A DNA stretch of 64,000 nt from Gp6-AA40 sp035496255 (lineage in GTDB: Bacteria; Acidobacteriota; Vicinamibacteria; Vicinamibacterales; UBA2999): assembly GCA_035496255.1 (NCBI GenBank), contig DATJEU010000079.1, positions 1 through 64,000 on the forward strand. Direction: 5' to 3'. Numbering within the stretch: the stretch's first letter is position 1; each line of letters opens with the position of its first letter. This document shows, piece by piece, positions 24,251 to 31,917 of this stretch. The notes under the pieces are model-generated. The model was not told the DNA's origin and searched no databases. It worked only from the letters and a program-made list of their open reading frames with translations. The translations under genes were made by a program, and so were the position numbers.

Positions 24251-25470
24251 TGCAGGCAGACACCGCCGCCCCCGAGCCTGCTCCTGCCCGCCGCCGCGCC
24301 GACCGCGCGGTGATCGCGTTGTTCCTCGCGATCATCGCGGTGCCCGGCATCGGCCTGCTGCTTGGCATCGACCGCGCCCGGATCTCCGAATCCGAGATGC
24401 GGGAACTGACGCCCTGGCCGGCCTGGTCATGGCGGCGACAGGCGATGGCCGCATGGCCGGAACGGTTTCAGAAGTATTTCAACGACCATTTCGCGTTCCG
24501 CCAGGCGCTCATCACCGGACAGGCCGCCGTGCTGTGGCACGCGCTCCACACATCGTCATCCGACACTGTGATCGCGGGTAAAGGTGATTGGCTGTTTTAC
24601 GGAGACGACGGAGGCATTCAGGACTATGTGCAGACGGAGCTGTTTACCGAGCCGCAACTCCGGCAGTGGCAGCTCACGCTCGAGCGGATGCGCGATTGGC
24701 TCGCCAGTCGCGGGGCCAGGTTCCTGTTCGTCATCGCGCCCGACAAACAGATGGTGTACCCGGAGCTGATGCCGACATCGCTCCGCCGGATGCACGACGA
24801 CTACCGTGCCGACCAGTTTCTGGCGTACATGCGAACGCATTCGGACGTCGAGATTCTCGATCTGCGCCCGCCGCTCATCGCCGCGAAGTCGCAGGAGTTG
24901 CTCTACCACCACTACGACACGCACTGGAACGACCGCGGCGCGCTGATCGGCTATCAGCAGATCGCCGCACGCCTGTCGCAGTGGTTTCCGTCGATTCACC
25001 CGATGACGCGCGCGGACTTCACGACCTCGCCGTCGGCACCGTCAGGCGACAAGACGACGATGCTGGGGTTGGTGGACGAAGGGAAGGTATCGATGCCGGG
25101 GCTCGTGCCGCGACGCGGCTGGACGTCGAAGGTCGTCGCGCCGGTGCATCCTGACCCATACGGAGAGGACGGGACGGTGATAACCGAACTCAGTCGCCAG
25201 CCTGGTGCGCCGGCACTGCCCAGGGCGGTGATGTTCCGCGACTCGTTCTCGAGCCGGCTGATTCCTTACCTGTCAGAGCACTTCAGCAGGATTGTGTATC
25301 AGTGGCAAAACGACTTCGATCCGGATCTCGTGATGCGTGAACACCCGGATGTCGTGATCCAGGAGATGGTGGGCCGGCACCTGTACATTTTCGTGCCCAC
25401 GCCGGAACTCGTGCCGGACGTGCAACACATGCCCGTGACGCGCTCGGCACACACCCGAACTCACGATTGA
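24250..25470 (+). CDS. AlgJ/AlgX-like SGNH-type O-acetylation protein
   Basis: This 406-residue protein has one N-terminal membrane anchor (AVIALFLAIIAVPGIGLLLG). The extracytoplasmic SGNH-like domain reads FQKYFNDHFAFRQALITGQA, GKGDWLFYGDDGGIQDY and FLFVIAPDKQMVYPELMP. The Asp-x-x-His-type catalytic motif is YHHYDTHWNDRGALIGY, with the Ser in VMFRDSFSSRLIPYL. Such proteins receive the acetyl group from the MBOAT partner and place it on the polysaccharide. The one-base overlap with the MBOAT gene and the shared family logic make the pairing firm. No polymerase genes are adjacent, so the acceptor glycan is unknown; the glycan locus at 25.6-35.7 kb is a possible source. Confidence 0.92.
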   Translation: MQADTAAPEPAPARRRADRAVIALFLAIIAVPGIGLLLGIDRARISESEMRELTPWPAWSWRRQAMAAWPERFQKYFNDHFAFRQALITGQAAVLWHALHTSSSDTVIAGKGDWLFYGDDGGIQDYVQTELFTEPQLRQWQLTLERMRDWLASRGARFLFVIAPDKQMVYPELMPTSLRRMHDDYRADQFLAYMRTHSDVEILDLRPPLIAAKSQELLYHHYDTHWNDRGALIGYQQIAARLSQWFPSIHPMTRADFTTSPSAPSGDKTTMLGLVDEGKVSMPGLVPRRGWTSKVVAPVHPDPYGEDGTVITELSRQPGAPALPRAVMFRDSFSSRLIPYLSEHFSRIVYQWQNDFDPDLVMREHPDVVIQEMVGRHLYIFVPTPELVPDVQHMPVTRSAHTRTHD

Positions 25471-25476
25471 CCGGTG

Positions 25477-25572
25477 GCGCGGACCTTGCCCGGTCCGCGC
25501 TCGGCGAGCCTGACCCTTCGACGCTCGCTCGGGCGTCATCCCGAGCGGAGTCGAGGGATGACAAGGCTCGCC
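25477..25572. repeat. GGACC hairpin plus nested TCCCGAGCGGAGTCGAGGGA-type hairpin
   Basis: GCGCGGACC-6-GGTCCGCGC (25477-25500) is followed by an outer GGCGAGCCT/AGGCTCGCC stem (25503-25572). Inside is a CCCTTCGAC...GTCGAGGG stem around CTCGGG/CCCGAG. The inner part is the familiar CCCGAGCGGAGTCGAGGG extragenic repeat of high-GC genomes. It sits between the convergent AlgJ-like and DUF2007 genes and may end both transcripts. Confidence 0.7.
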
Positions 25573-25608
25573 GCACGCGCATCAAGCGATCGTCATGCGA
25601 CGCTCATG

Positions 25609-25812
25609 CTAGTCCTTGGCGGCCGCTTGCAACACCTCACGCGCGGCTTCCACATCGTCCGCGCGTACCAGCAATGACGCGGCGTCGAGCGCGGGATATT
25701 GACCGCCCGCGTTGTCAGAACGAATCGACGACTCGATGCCCGCCTGCTCGAGTACTCCCTGAGCGATCAGCGCGTCGGCGACCGAGCGGAACCTCGAGAC
25801 GACAACAGTCAT
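25609..25812 (-). CDS. DUF2007 protein (putative signal-transducing protein)
   Basis: A 67-residue ferredoxin-like single-domain protein: VVVSRFRSVADALIAQGVLE, QAGIESSIRSDNAGGQYPAL, LLVRADDVEAAREVLQAA. This is the complete DUF2007 pattern; the role is unknown. It is the last gene of the long minus-strand operon. Its ATG overlaps the methyltransferase stop as ATGA. Confidence 0.88.
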   Translation of the reverse strand: MTVVVSRFRSVADALIAQGVLEQAGIESSIRSDNAGGQYPALDAASLLVRADDVEAAREVLQAAAKD

Positions 25813-27044
25813 ACGTAGTGCTCCGGGACTGAGATGAACACCATCCGCCGGCACAGGTCCTCGAAACGCTCGTTGCCGATCAATCGCAGATCGATGCCGT
25901 CCGCGCTCAGATTGCCTGGCACGACGACGGTCTCCGGCAGGTAGCGCTTCACGGCGTCGAACTCCTGACGATACTCCTCGGTCGGAAACGCCAGCGTCAG
26001 AACAGACTCGTGCCTGGTCGCGGCGACGCGATACAGCGGGTTGACGATCAGCGCGTCGGGCGCCGGCGCCGTCCACGGGAGCGGCACCTTGCGGAACACC
26101 GACCGATCGCGGCTGGCGACGATCACGAGGGCCGGCTCGCCATCGAGCGCGTCAGCCCGCTCGTCGCGCGCGAGGTCGACGTAACCATCCAGCACCTGAT
26201 CGAGGAGCGCGCTGTCGCGGTAGAGACGCGGCTGGTGCGGCTCGAGCAGATCGCGGTAGGCGGCCGGGGTCAACGGCATGCCGGCGGTCCAGTTCCAGCC
26301 GAGCGAGCTGTGCAGGTGCGGCATCACGATGACGCCGCGTTCTCCGGCCAGGCGCATCATCTCGTCCGCAACCAGCCGCTTGTGCCACAGGTACGGAAAC
26401 GCGTCCGAGAGCGCGACCATCGAGAAGGTGTCGCGCGCAAACGGCAGCGGACTGTTGGCGTCGCAGCAGACCGGTTCGCAGTGGGGTGCGACAAAGCGCT
26501 TCGCGAGCCACAGCTTCCAGAAGAAGAAGTCCGCCAGCACCGGCGGCGCGTCCGAGATCATCGATCGCGTCAGATGCCCCGACCCGCCGCACAGATCGAT
26601 GTACCGGCCGCTTCGACCCATCAACGGCCCGCAAGCCTGCACCACCGCGCGGCCGACGCGGAAGGTCGGGTCGGAGAATCGATAGACGAAGTACTCGGCC
26701 TCGGCGTCGACGCTCAGGATCTTCACGCCTTGCCGGTACGTCATCGAGTCGCCGTCACCGACGAACCGCCGGAACGCGTCGACACGAGCCTCGTCATCGA
26801 GGCCCAGCACCATCTGCAACGCGGCATCGCCCTTCCCGGCTTCGAGCAGGTGCATCGCGTTGCGCGCCGTGTCGCTGGCGATCAGGATGGGGATTCCGTC
26901 GATGACGGGAAACGCACAGCATTCGCAACCGAGCACGCCGGCCTCGATGCGATCGCCGGCCCGCACGAGCGCCGGGTTCTCCACCACCTGCAGGCGCGTA
27001 CCGCAGAATGGGCAGCGCAGGATCTCCAGCGTATCTACCCGCAT
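25809..27044 (-). CDS. SAM methyltransferase with N-terminal Trm112-like zinc ribbon
   Basis: The 411-residue protein opens with a Trm112-like domain (TLEILRCPFCGTRLQ, then CECCAFPVIDGIPILIA), so two CxxC pairs are available for zinc. A methyltransferase fold follows: GRYIDLCGGSGHLTRSM (motif I), FVAPHCEPVCCDANSPLPFA and FSMVALSDAFPYLWHKR. The C-terminal 170 residues are specific (LHSSLGWNWTAGMPLTPAAY). It probably methylates a small molecule or sugar in the glycan pathway; the substrate is inferred only from context. PIG-L lies 18 bases upstream. Confidence 0.85.
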   Translation of the reverse strand: MRVDTLEILRCPFCGTRLQVVENPALVRAGDRIEAGVLGCECCAFPVIDGIPILIASDTARNAMHLLEAGKGDAALQMVLGLDDEARVDAFRRFVGDGDSMTYRQGVKILSVDAEAEYFVYRFSDPTFRVGRAVVQACGPLMGRSGRYIDLCGGSGHLTRSMISDAPPVLADFFFWKLWLAKRFVAPHCEPVCCDANSPLPFARDTFSMVALSDAFPYLWHKRLVADEMMRLAGERGVIVMPHLHSSLGWNWTAGMPLTPAAYRDLLEPHQPRLYRDSALLDQVLDGYVDLARDERADALDGEPALVIVASRDRSVFRKVPLPWTAPAPDALIVNPLYRVAATRHESVLTLAFPTEEYRQEFDAVKRYLPETVVVPGNLSADGIDLRLIGNERFEDLCRRMVFISVPEHYV

Positions 27045-27062
27045 GCGTTCAACGAATGTCCT

Positions 27063-27842
27063 CTAAACACCGCCCTCGACAGCGATGGCTTCGAGGATGC
27101 CCGGACGCGATTGCGCCGGGGAACCGGGCGGACGATGAAAATGCTCGACGCCGAGCAGGCGCGGCGCGGCGGCATCAGACAGACGCGCGATCGCCCCTTC
27201 GATCTGCGAGCGATGACACTTCAGTGCCGCCAGCTTGCGCGTCGCCACGGCACTGATATCGACCACGATCGTCGGGTCGGCGGCGCCGACTCCGAACGCG
27301 TCGGGATTGTTCAGTCCCAGCAACGGCAGGTGGCCCGTGGTGACTTCGTCCTGCGCCCAGACTTCGTCGACGATGCGTCGCATCTGACCGGGCGGCATGG
27401 TGACGTAGTACAGCGCTGGCGGCTCGTCTCCGAGCGCGTCCACCGCCGCGGTCGTCGCATCGCAGATGGCGATGTGGTCCGGATGCCAGTAGAGGCCGTC
27501 CTTCCCGAACGTGACGACGGCATCGGGTTTGAGGCGACGAAGATCGGTTTCGATCTGACCGGCGAGCTGATCGGTCCAGGGCAGAAAGCCGTCGCGAAAA
27601 TCGAGCAGCACGACTTCACCGATACCCAGCACGGCGGCCGCCGCGTCGAGTTCACTCGCCCGCTGCACGTACCAGCCCTCATCGCGCTCACCGTGGTTGT
27701 TCTCGCCGTGTGTCGCACAGATCAACGACACCCGCACGCCGCGGTCGGCACAGATGGCCAGAGCGCCGCCGCACGCGATCGACTCGTCATCCGGATGGGC
27801 GAACACGGCAACGAGCGAGCGGCCGGCGATATCCACAGTCAT
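27063..27842 (-). CDS. PIG-L / LmbE-family N-deacetylase
   Basis: This 259-residue zinc-dependent deacetylase has the AHPDDESIACGGALA motif (HPDDE) near the N-terminus and the third metal His in YWHPDHIAICDATTAAV. It also has LICATHGENNHGERDEGWYV and VVLLDFRDGFLP. Family members remove acetyl from N-acetylglucosamine units of GPI, mycothiol, bacillithiol and related conjugates. With two glycosyltransferases upstream it probably acts on a GlcNAc-containing intermediate. The start overlaps the GT4 stop by four bases (ATGA). Confidence 0.92.
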   Translation of the reverse strand: MTVDIAGRSLVAVFAHPDDESIACGGALAICADRGVRVSLICATHGENNHGERDEGWYVQRASELDAAAAVLGIGEVVLLDFRDGFLPWTDQLAGQIETDLRRLKPDAVVTFGKDGLYWHPDHIAICDATTAAVDALGDEPPALYYVTMPPGQMRRIVDEVWAQDEVTTGHLPLLGLNNPDAFGVGAADPTIVVDISAVATRKLAALKCHRSQIEGAIARLSDAAAPRLLGVEHFHRPPGSPAQSRPGILEAIAVEGGV

Positions 27843-28855
27843 CGGCCGATCACGCGCCGATACACGGCCAGGTAATCATCGACCATGCGATCGATGCCGA
27901 AGCGCTCGACGGCACGCTGCCGGACGATCGCCCGATCGAGCGCGAGGACACGAGGCAGGCCGGCGACGAGCGCGTCGACGGTCTCGAAGACGCCGCCGGT
28001 GACGCCGGCGTCGACGATTTCGCGCACCGCCCCGCGCTCGAGTGCGGCGATCGGCGTTCCGCAGGCCATCGCCTCCGCGAGCACGAGACCAAAGGGCTCC
28101 CCCGCCTGCACGGGATACAGCATGGCGCGCGCGCCGCCGAGCAGGTCCACCTTGCGGGTGTGATCGACCTCGCCGACATACACAACCCGGTCGCCGTCCA
28201 CCTGCGCCGCCACCACCTCACGGTAATACTCGTTCTCCGGCGCCGCGATCAACAGCCGCATCCCGACGCGTCGCGCGATGTCGATCGCCTGGAGCACGCC
28301 CTTGCCTTCGGTGAATCGTCCGAGAAATACGAGGTAATCGTCTGGCACGGCACGATACGCGAAGCTTCCGGTGTCGATCGCGTGTGGGACGACGCCAACG
28401 ACGTTGAGGCCGGCGAGCAGGCGCTTCTGCTCCTGGGAGATCGCGATGAACGGCACCTCGGGATATCGCAACCAGAGCGCCACCTCGGTCGGCGACGGGG
28501 CATGATGCAGCGTCTGGACGAGTGGCGTCTTCGACAGCCTGCTGAACGGCAGCGCCATCGGCCAGTACATCGCCTGACAGTGAATCACGTCGAAATCGCC
28601 GCCACGCTCGACGGCAGCCGCAAGGTTGAACAGCTCGTATGCCTCCCAGGGCCACATCGAGGTGTCGTCAGCGTACCCCCGCGGGAAGGTCGCGTGCAGC
28701 GCCGCCCGCGTTTGTGACGTGCCTGTGGCGAAAAGCGTGACCTGATACCCTCGGGCGGCAAGGCCTTCGGTAAGGATCGACGTCATCAGCTCCACCGAGC
28801 TGGATCGTGGGGGCGGAATCGACGTGGCGACGGGGCCGACCTGGGCGATGCGCAT
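27839..28855 (-). CDS. Glycosyltransferase family 4 (GT-B)
   Basis: This 338-residue GT-B enzyme opens with RIAQVGPVATSIPPPRSSSV, ELMTSILTEGLAARGY. The donor-binding domain carries DYLVFLGRFTEGKGVLQAID, the switch VDLLGGARAMLYPVQAGEPF, and GLVLAEAMACGTPIAALERG, whose E-x7-E pattern (EPFGLVLAE) is the retaining GT4 signature. Its sugar and acceptor are unknown. The small N-terminal part lacks a membrane helix, so it is cytosolic. The hairpin pair at 28863-28912 separates it from the upstream glycosyltransferase, the only sizeable gap inside the operon. Confidence 0.92.
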   Translation of the reverse strand: MRIAQVGPVATSIPPPRSSSVELMTSILTEGLAARGYQVTLFATGTSQTRAALHATFPRGYADDTSMWPWEAYELFNLAAAVERGGDFDVIHCQAMYWPMALPFSRLSKTPLVQTLHHAPSPTEVALWLRYPEVPFIAISQEQKRLLAGLNVVGVVPHAIDTGSFAYRAVPDDYLVFLGRFTEGKGVLQAIDIARRVGMRLLIAAPENEYYREVVAAQVDGDRVVYVGEVDHTRKVDLLGGARAMLYPVQAGEPFGLVLAEAMACGTPIAALERGAVREIVDAGVTGGVFETVDALVAGLPRVLALDRAIVRQRAVERFGIDRMVDDYLAVYRRVIGR

Positions 28856-28862
28856 GTCCTGT

Positions 28863-28912
28863 GGGCGAGCCTTGTCAGGCTCGCCCGGCGCGGACGCGAC
28901 AAGGTCCGCGCC
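28863..28912. repeat. Two adjacent hairpins inside the glycan operon
   Basis: GGGCGAGCC-6-GGCTCGCCC (28863-28886) is followed directly by GGCGCGGAC-8-GTCCGCGCC (28887-28912). Both are perfect 9-bp stems. The second has the GGAC...GTCC core of the dispersed hairpin family. Position between two genes of one operon suggests a processing or attenuation site. Confidence 0.6.
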
Positions 28913-28927
28913 GCAGGAGACACGGTA

Positions 28928-30079
28928 TCACCGGCAGGCCACCTCGATCAGCTTTGGCAGCACCACGGCGGCGGCGAAGTGTTCACGGGCGATCTCGTTG
29001 GCGCGCCGCGCGTGCGCCTGCCAGTCCTTCGACACGCGCATCAGGCCGTCAATCGCTTCCTCGGGCGTCGAGAACGGAATCAGGCCGGTTCCATGCGGCA
29101 GATGGGCGCTCCACCCGGTGTCCTGAACGACGGCGGGCCGTCCCGCGGCCAGATAGCACTCGGTGCGATCGCTGAACCAGCCGGAGCGATTCGCCACATA
29201 GGCGTGCTTCGCGACGCCAAACTCCCCCATCGACTCGCGAATGAACTGCCGGTAGTCCCAGAGCGCACGCGACACGCCCATCGCATCGACGGTCGACCAG
29301 CCGTGCTCCCGCAGGAGTTTCTGCGGCCCGTTGATCGCCAGCGTGATGTGAATGCGTGGGGCGGGATCCGCGCCAGCGGTCCCGCCAAGGCGCTTCGGCA
29401 GGTCGATGAACTTCACGAACTCCTTGTCCTTGTTGCCGTCCACGTCGGTGAAGCTCTCGATCTTCCAGGTCATCACCGAGGTGAACGCCTCGTGCGCGGG
29501 CGGCTCCGCGGTCTGCCACTGGTCAATCACGATCGGCTGCCAGGTCTTGTGCCAGGTGAAGCCGCCGGTGGGGACGTCACTGGCCGGCGTCCCGATGTTC
29601 GCGCCGAACGTGAACAGGTGATCGAAGGTGCGGAAGAAGTCGACATACCAGCCCTCGCCCTTCGCGATCGCCAGCTGCGTGAACACCGGGTCGCTGTCGA
29701 TGAACACGCGCCGCGGGATCTTCAGATACTCGTCGCGCCAGAACCACGAGCCGCCGGACAGGTTGATGAACAGCTCGGCGTCGGCGCAGAACGCCTGCAC
29801 CCGTTCCTTCGGGACGCCGTGATAGCTGCCGTCGAAGTTGACGAACGACCAGCGATCACCGAGGCCGAACGGCTCGAGCGCGCGGTGGATGTAACGGGTG
29901 CCGTAGGCGGGATCTTCCGAGATGGCGTTCTGCTCGGGATCGTAGATGCACTCGCCGGTGTCCTCGATGTAGAGGACCTCGTGGCCGAGCGCGCGCAGGC
30001 CGAGCAGGTACATCAGCGAGCACCATGTGACCCCGCCAAACGGATAGCGGGCAATGATGCCGGCGACGAGAACCTTCAT
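28928..30079 (-). CDS. Putative GT-B glycosyltransferase
   Basis: A 383-residue protein. The opening MKVLVAGIIARYPFGGVTW, with a following GLRALGHEVLYIED, is GT-B-like. The C-terminal half has YVANRSGWFSDRTECYLAAG, RPAVVQDTGWSAHLPHGTGL and IPFSTPEEAIDGLMRVSKDW, a donor-binding pattern of CgeB/GT1-like enzymes. The middle is unusual (INLSGGSWFWRDEYLKIPRR, then VFIDSDPVFTQLAIAKGEG). The family is likely but not certain. The start overlaps the ABC gene stop as ATGA. Confidence 0.78.
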   Translation of the reverse strand: MKVLVAGIIARYPFGGVTWCSLMYLLGLRALGHEVLYIEDTGECIYDPEQNAISEDPAYGTRYIHRALEPFGLGDRWSFVNFDGSYHGVPKERVQAFCADAELFINLSGGSWFWRDEYLKIPRRVFIDSDPVFTQLAIAKGEGWYVDFFRTFDHLFTFGANIGTPASDVPTGGFTWHKTWQPIVIDQWQTAEPPAHEAFTSVMTWKIESFTDVDGNKDKEFVKFIDLPKRLGGTAGADPAPRIHITLAINGPQKLLREHGWSTVDAMGVSRALWDYRQFIRESMGEFGVAKHAYVANRSGWFSDRTECYLAAGRPAVVQDTGWSAHLPHGTGLIPFSTPEEAIDGLMRVSKDWQAHARRANEIAREHFAAAVVLPKLIEVACR

Positions 30080-31917
30080 CCGATGGCTTGAATCAGCTCG
30101 TCGACGGTCTCGGGTTCGTCGAGCGATCCGCCGACGCTGAGGCGCGCGCACATCCGCCGATACAGCTCGTTCGAGGCCAGCAGCTCCTGGTGCGTCCCCT
30201 GCGCCTCGATGCGGCCTTCGTGCAGCACGAGGATGCGGTTGGCGTCGCGGATCGTCGACAGCCGGTGCGCAATCACCACGGTCGTCCGTCCTTCGCGCAG
30301 CTTGCGGAGCGCCGAGAACACCGCCTCCTCCGAAAGCGCGTCGAGCGACGACGTCGGCTCGTCGAGGATCAGGATCGGGGCGTCCTTGAGCAGCGCGCGT
30401 GCGATTCCCAGACGCTGCCGCTCGCCACCGGAGAGGCTCCCGCCGGCTTCGGCCAGCGGCGTGTCGTAGCCTTCCGGCAGCCGCATGATGAAGTCGTGGG
30501 CGTGCGCGGCCCGCGCGGCCTGCTCCACTTCCTGGTCCGTCGCATCCAGCCGGCCGTAGCGGATGTTGTCGGCGACGCGGCCGCCGAACAGCATCGCGTC
30601 CTGGAGCACGAGCGAGATGCGTTCACGCAGCGACCGCAGCTGGTACCGCGAGACGTCGACGCCGTCGATCAGGACGCGACCGCTCGTCGGCTCGAAGAAC
30701 CTCGGAATCAGGCTGGCCAGCGTGGACTTGCCGGCACCGGTCAACCCGACCAGCGCCACCATCTCGCCAGGACGGGCGCTGAAGCTGATGTCGCGCAGAA
30801 TCTGTCGTTCGTCGGTATACGAGAAGCTGACGTTCTCGAAACGGATGTCGCCCATGATCCCGCCGGCGTCGATCGCGTCGGGGGCGTCGAGCAGCTCCGG
30901 CGTGTGGGCGAAGATTTCGCGGACCCGGCGGGCGCTGGCGACCGCGTTCTGCAGCGATCCGGTGGTGTGGGCAATCGACGAGAGGGGTCCGTAGACGGCC
31001 ACGAGATACGCCATCACCACCAGCAGTTCTCCGGCTGACAGACGGCCCGCCAGCACGTGCAGCCCACCGACCGCCAGCACCAGCATCGTCCCCGTCGCCG
31101 TGATCGCGGTGACCGCCAGCGTGAACAGCGATTCCTGCCAGGTGAATTTCAACCGCGCGGTCATCGTCTCGCTGCCGGCGGAGTTGAAGCGCTGCAGCTC
31201 GTGCGGTTCGCGCGCGAAGCCCTTCACGATCTTGATCGATGACAGGATCTCGTAGAGGCGTTCGACGAGCTTCGACTCCAGTTCCTTCACATGCTCGGCC
31301 CGGTCCACCATGCGCTTCGAGTAGTAGCGCAGGCAGGCATACAGGAACGGAATGACGGTCAGCGACAGCAGCGCCAGCGAGCGATCCATGCGGTACAGGA
31401 TCGCGAACATTGCCGCGAGCGTCGCCACCGAGGTAGCCAGCGGGAAGACGCCGCCCATCACCAGGTCGTGCACGCAGTAGGCGTCGGCCTCCAGGCGGTA
31501 GACCGAATCGGCGGTGCGCGTGGCGATGTGATGCCGCAGCGCCAGCGCCTGAAGGTGCGCGAGCAGCCGGCCGCGCAGCGTGTACACCATCCGCTGGCCG
31601 GTATCCACCTGCAGCTGCGTGCTGACCGTCTGCACCACCTGCGAGCCCAGTTGCAGCAGCAGGCCGCCAATGACGATGACGAACAGCATTTCGGCGCGGC
31701 TGCCGCCGGTGAGCATCCGGGCGATACCCGCGATCTGCGCCGGCATCGGCTCGGTGCCGAGCACGTTGTCGATGACCAGCTTGAGGGGCCACGGCGAGAG
31801 CAGACCGAGGCCGATCTCGATGGCGGCCATCACGGCAACCAGGATGATGCGTCCGCGGTACGGGCGCATGCAGGACAACGTCCAGGCGGCGAGCGAAGCC
31901 GGCTGCGGCTGCCGCAC
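30076..31917 (-). CDS. ABC exporter, fused transmembrane and ATPase domains
   Basis: This is a 613-residue half-transporter of the MsbA/lipid-A-exporter type. Six helices occupy residues 20-310. The nucleotide-binding domain has VALVGLTGAGKSTLASLIPR (Walker A), the signature LSGGERQRLGIARALL, the Walker B ILILDEPTSSLDALSEE, and the H-loop TTVVIAHRLSTIRD. All catalytic residues are intact. It could flip a glycolipid or export a glycoconjugate made by the neighbours. The start is GTG at 31917, immediately after the upstream TAG; an ATG at 31869 is an alternative. Confidence 0.95.
   Translation of the reverse strand: MRQPQPASLAAWTLSCMRPYRGRIILVAVMAAIEIGLGLLSPWPLKLVIDNVLGTEPMPAQIAGIARMLTGGSRAEMLFVIVIGGLLLQLGSQVVQTVSTQLQVDTGQRMVYTLRGRLLAHLQALALRHHIATRTADSVYRLEADAYCVHDLVMGGVFPLATSVATLAAMFAILYRMDRSLALLSLTVIPFLYACLRYYSKRMVDRAEHVKELESKLVERLYEILSSIKIVKGFAREPHELQRFNSAGSETMTARLKFTWQESLFTLAVTAITATGTMLVLAVGGLHVLAGRLSAGELLVVMAYLVAVYGPLSSIAHTTGSLQNAVASARRVREIFAHTPELLDAPDAIDAGGIMGDIRFENVSFSYTDERQILRDISFSARPGEMVALVGLTGAGKSTLASLIPRFFEPTSGRVLIDGVDVSRYQLRSLRERISLVLQDAMLFGGRVADNIRYGRLDATDQEVEQAARAAHAHDFIMRLPEGYDTPLAEAGGSLSGGERQRLGIARALLKDAPILILDEPTSSLDALSEEAVFSALRKLREGRTTVVIAHRLSTIRDANRILVLHEGRIEAQGTHQELLASNELYRRMCARLSVGGSLDEPETVDELIQAIG

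Noticed and set aside
25609..30079. Bacillithiol or mycothiol pathway (GT4 plus PIG-L deacetylase)
   Set aside because: No BshC- or MshC-like gene is present, and the ABC exporter, methyltransferase and fusion enzyme do not fit a thiol pathway.
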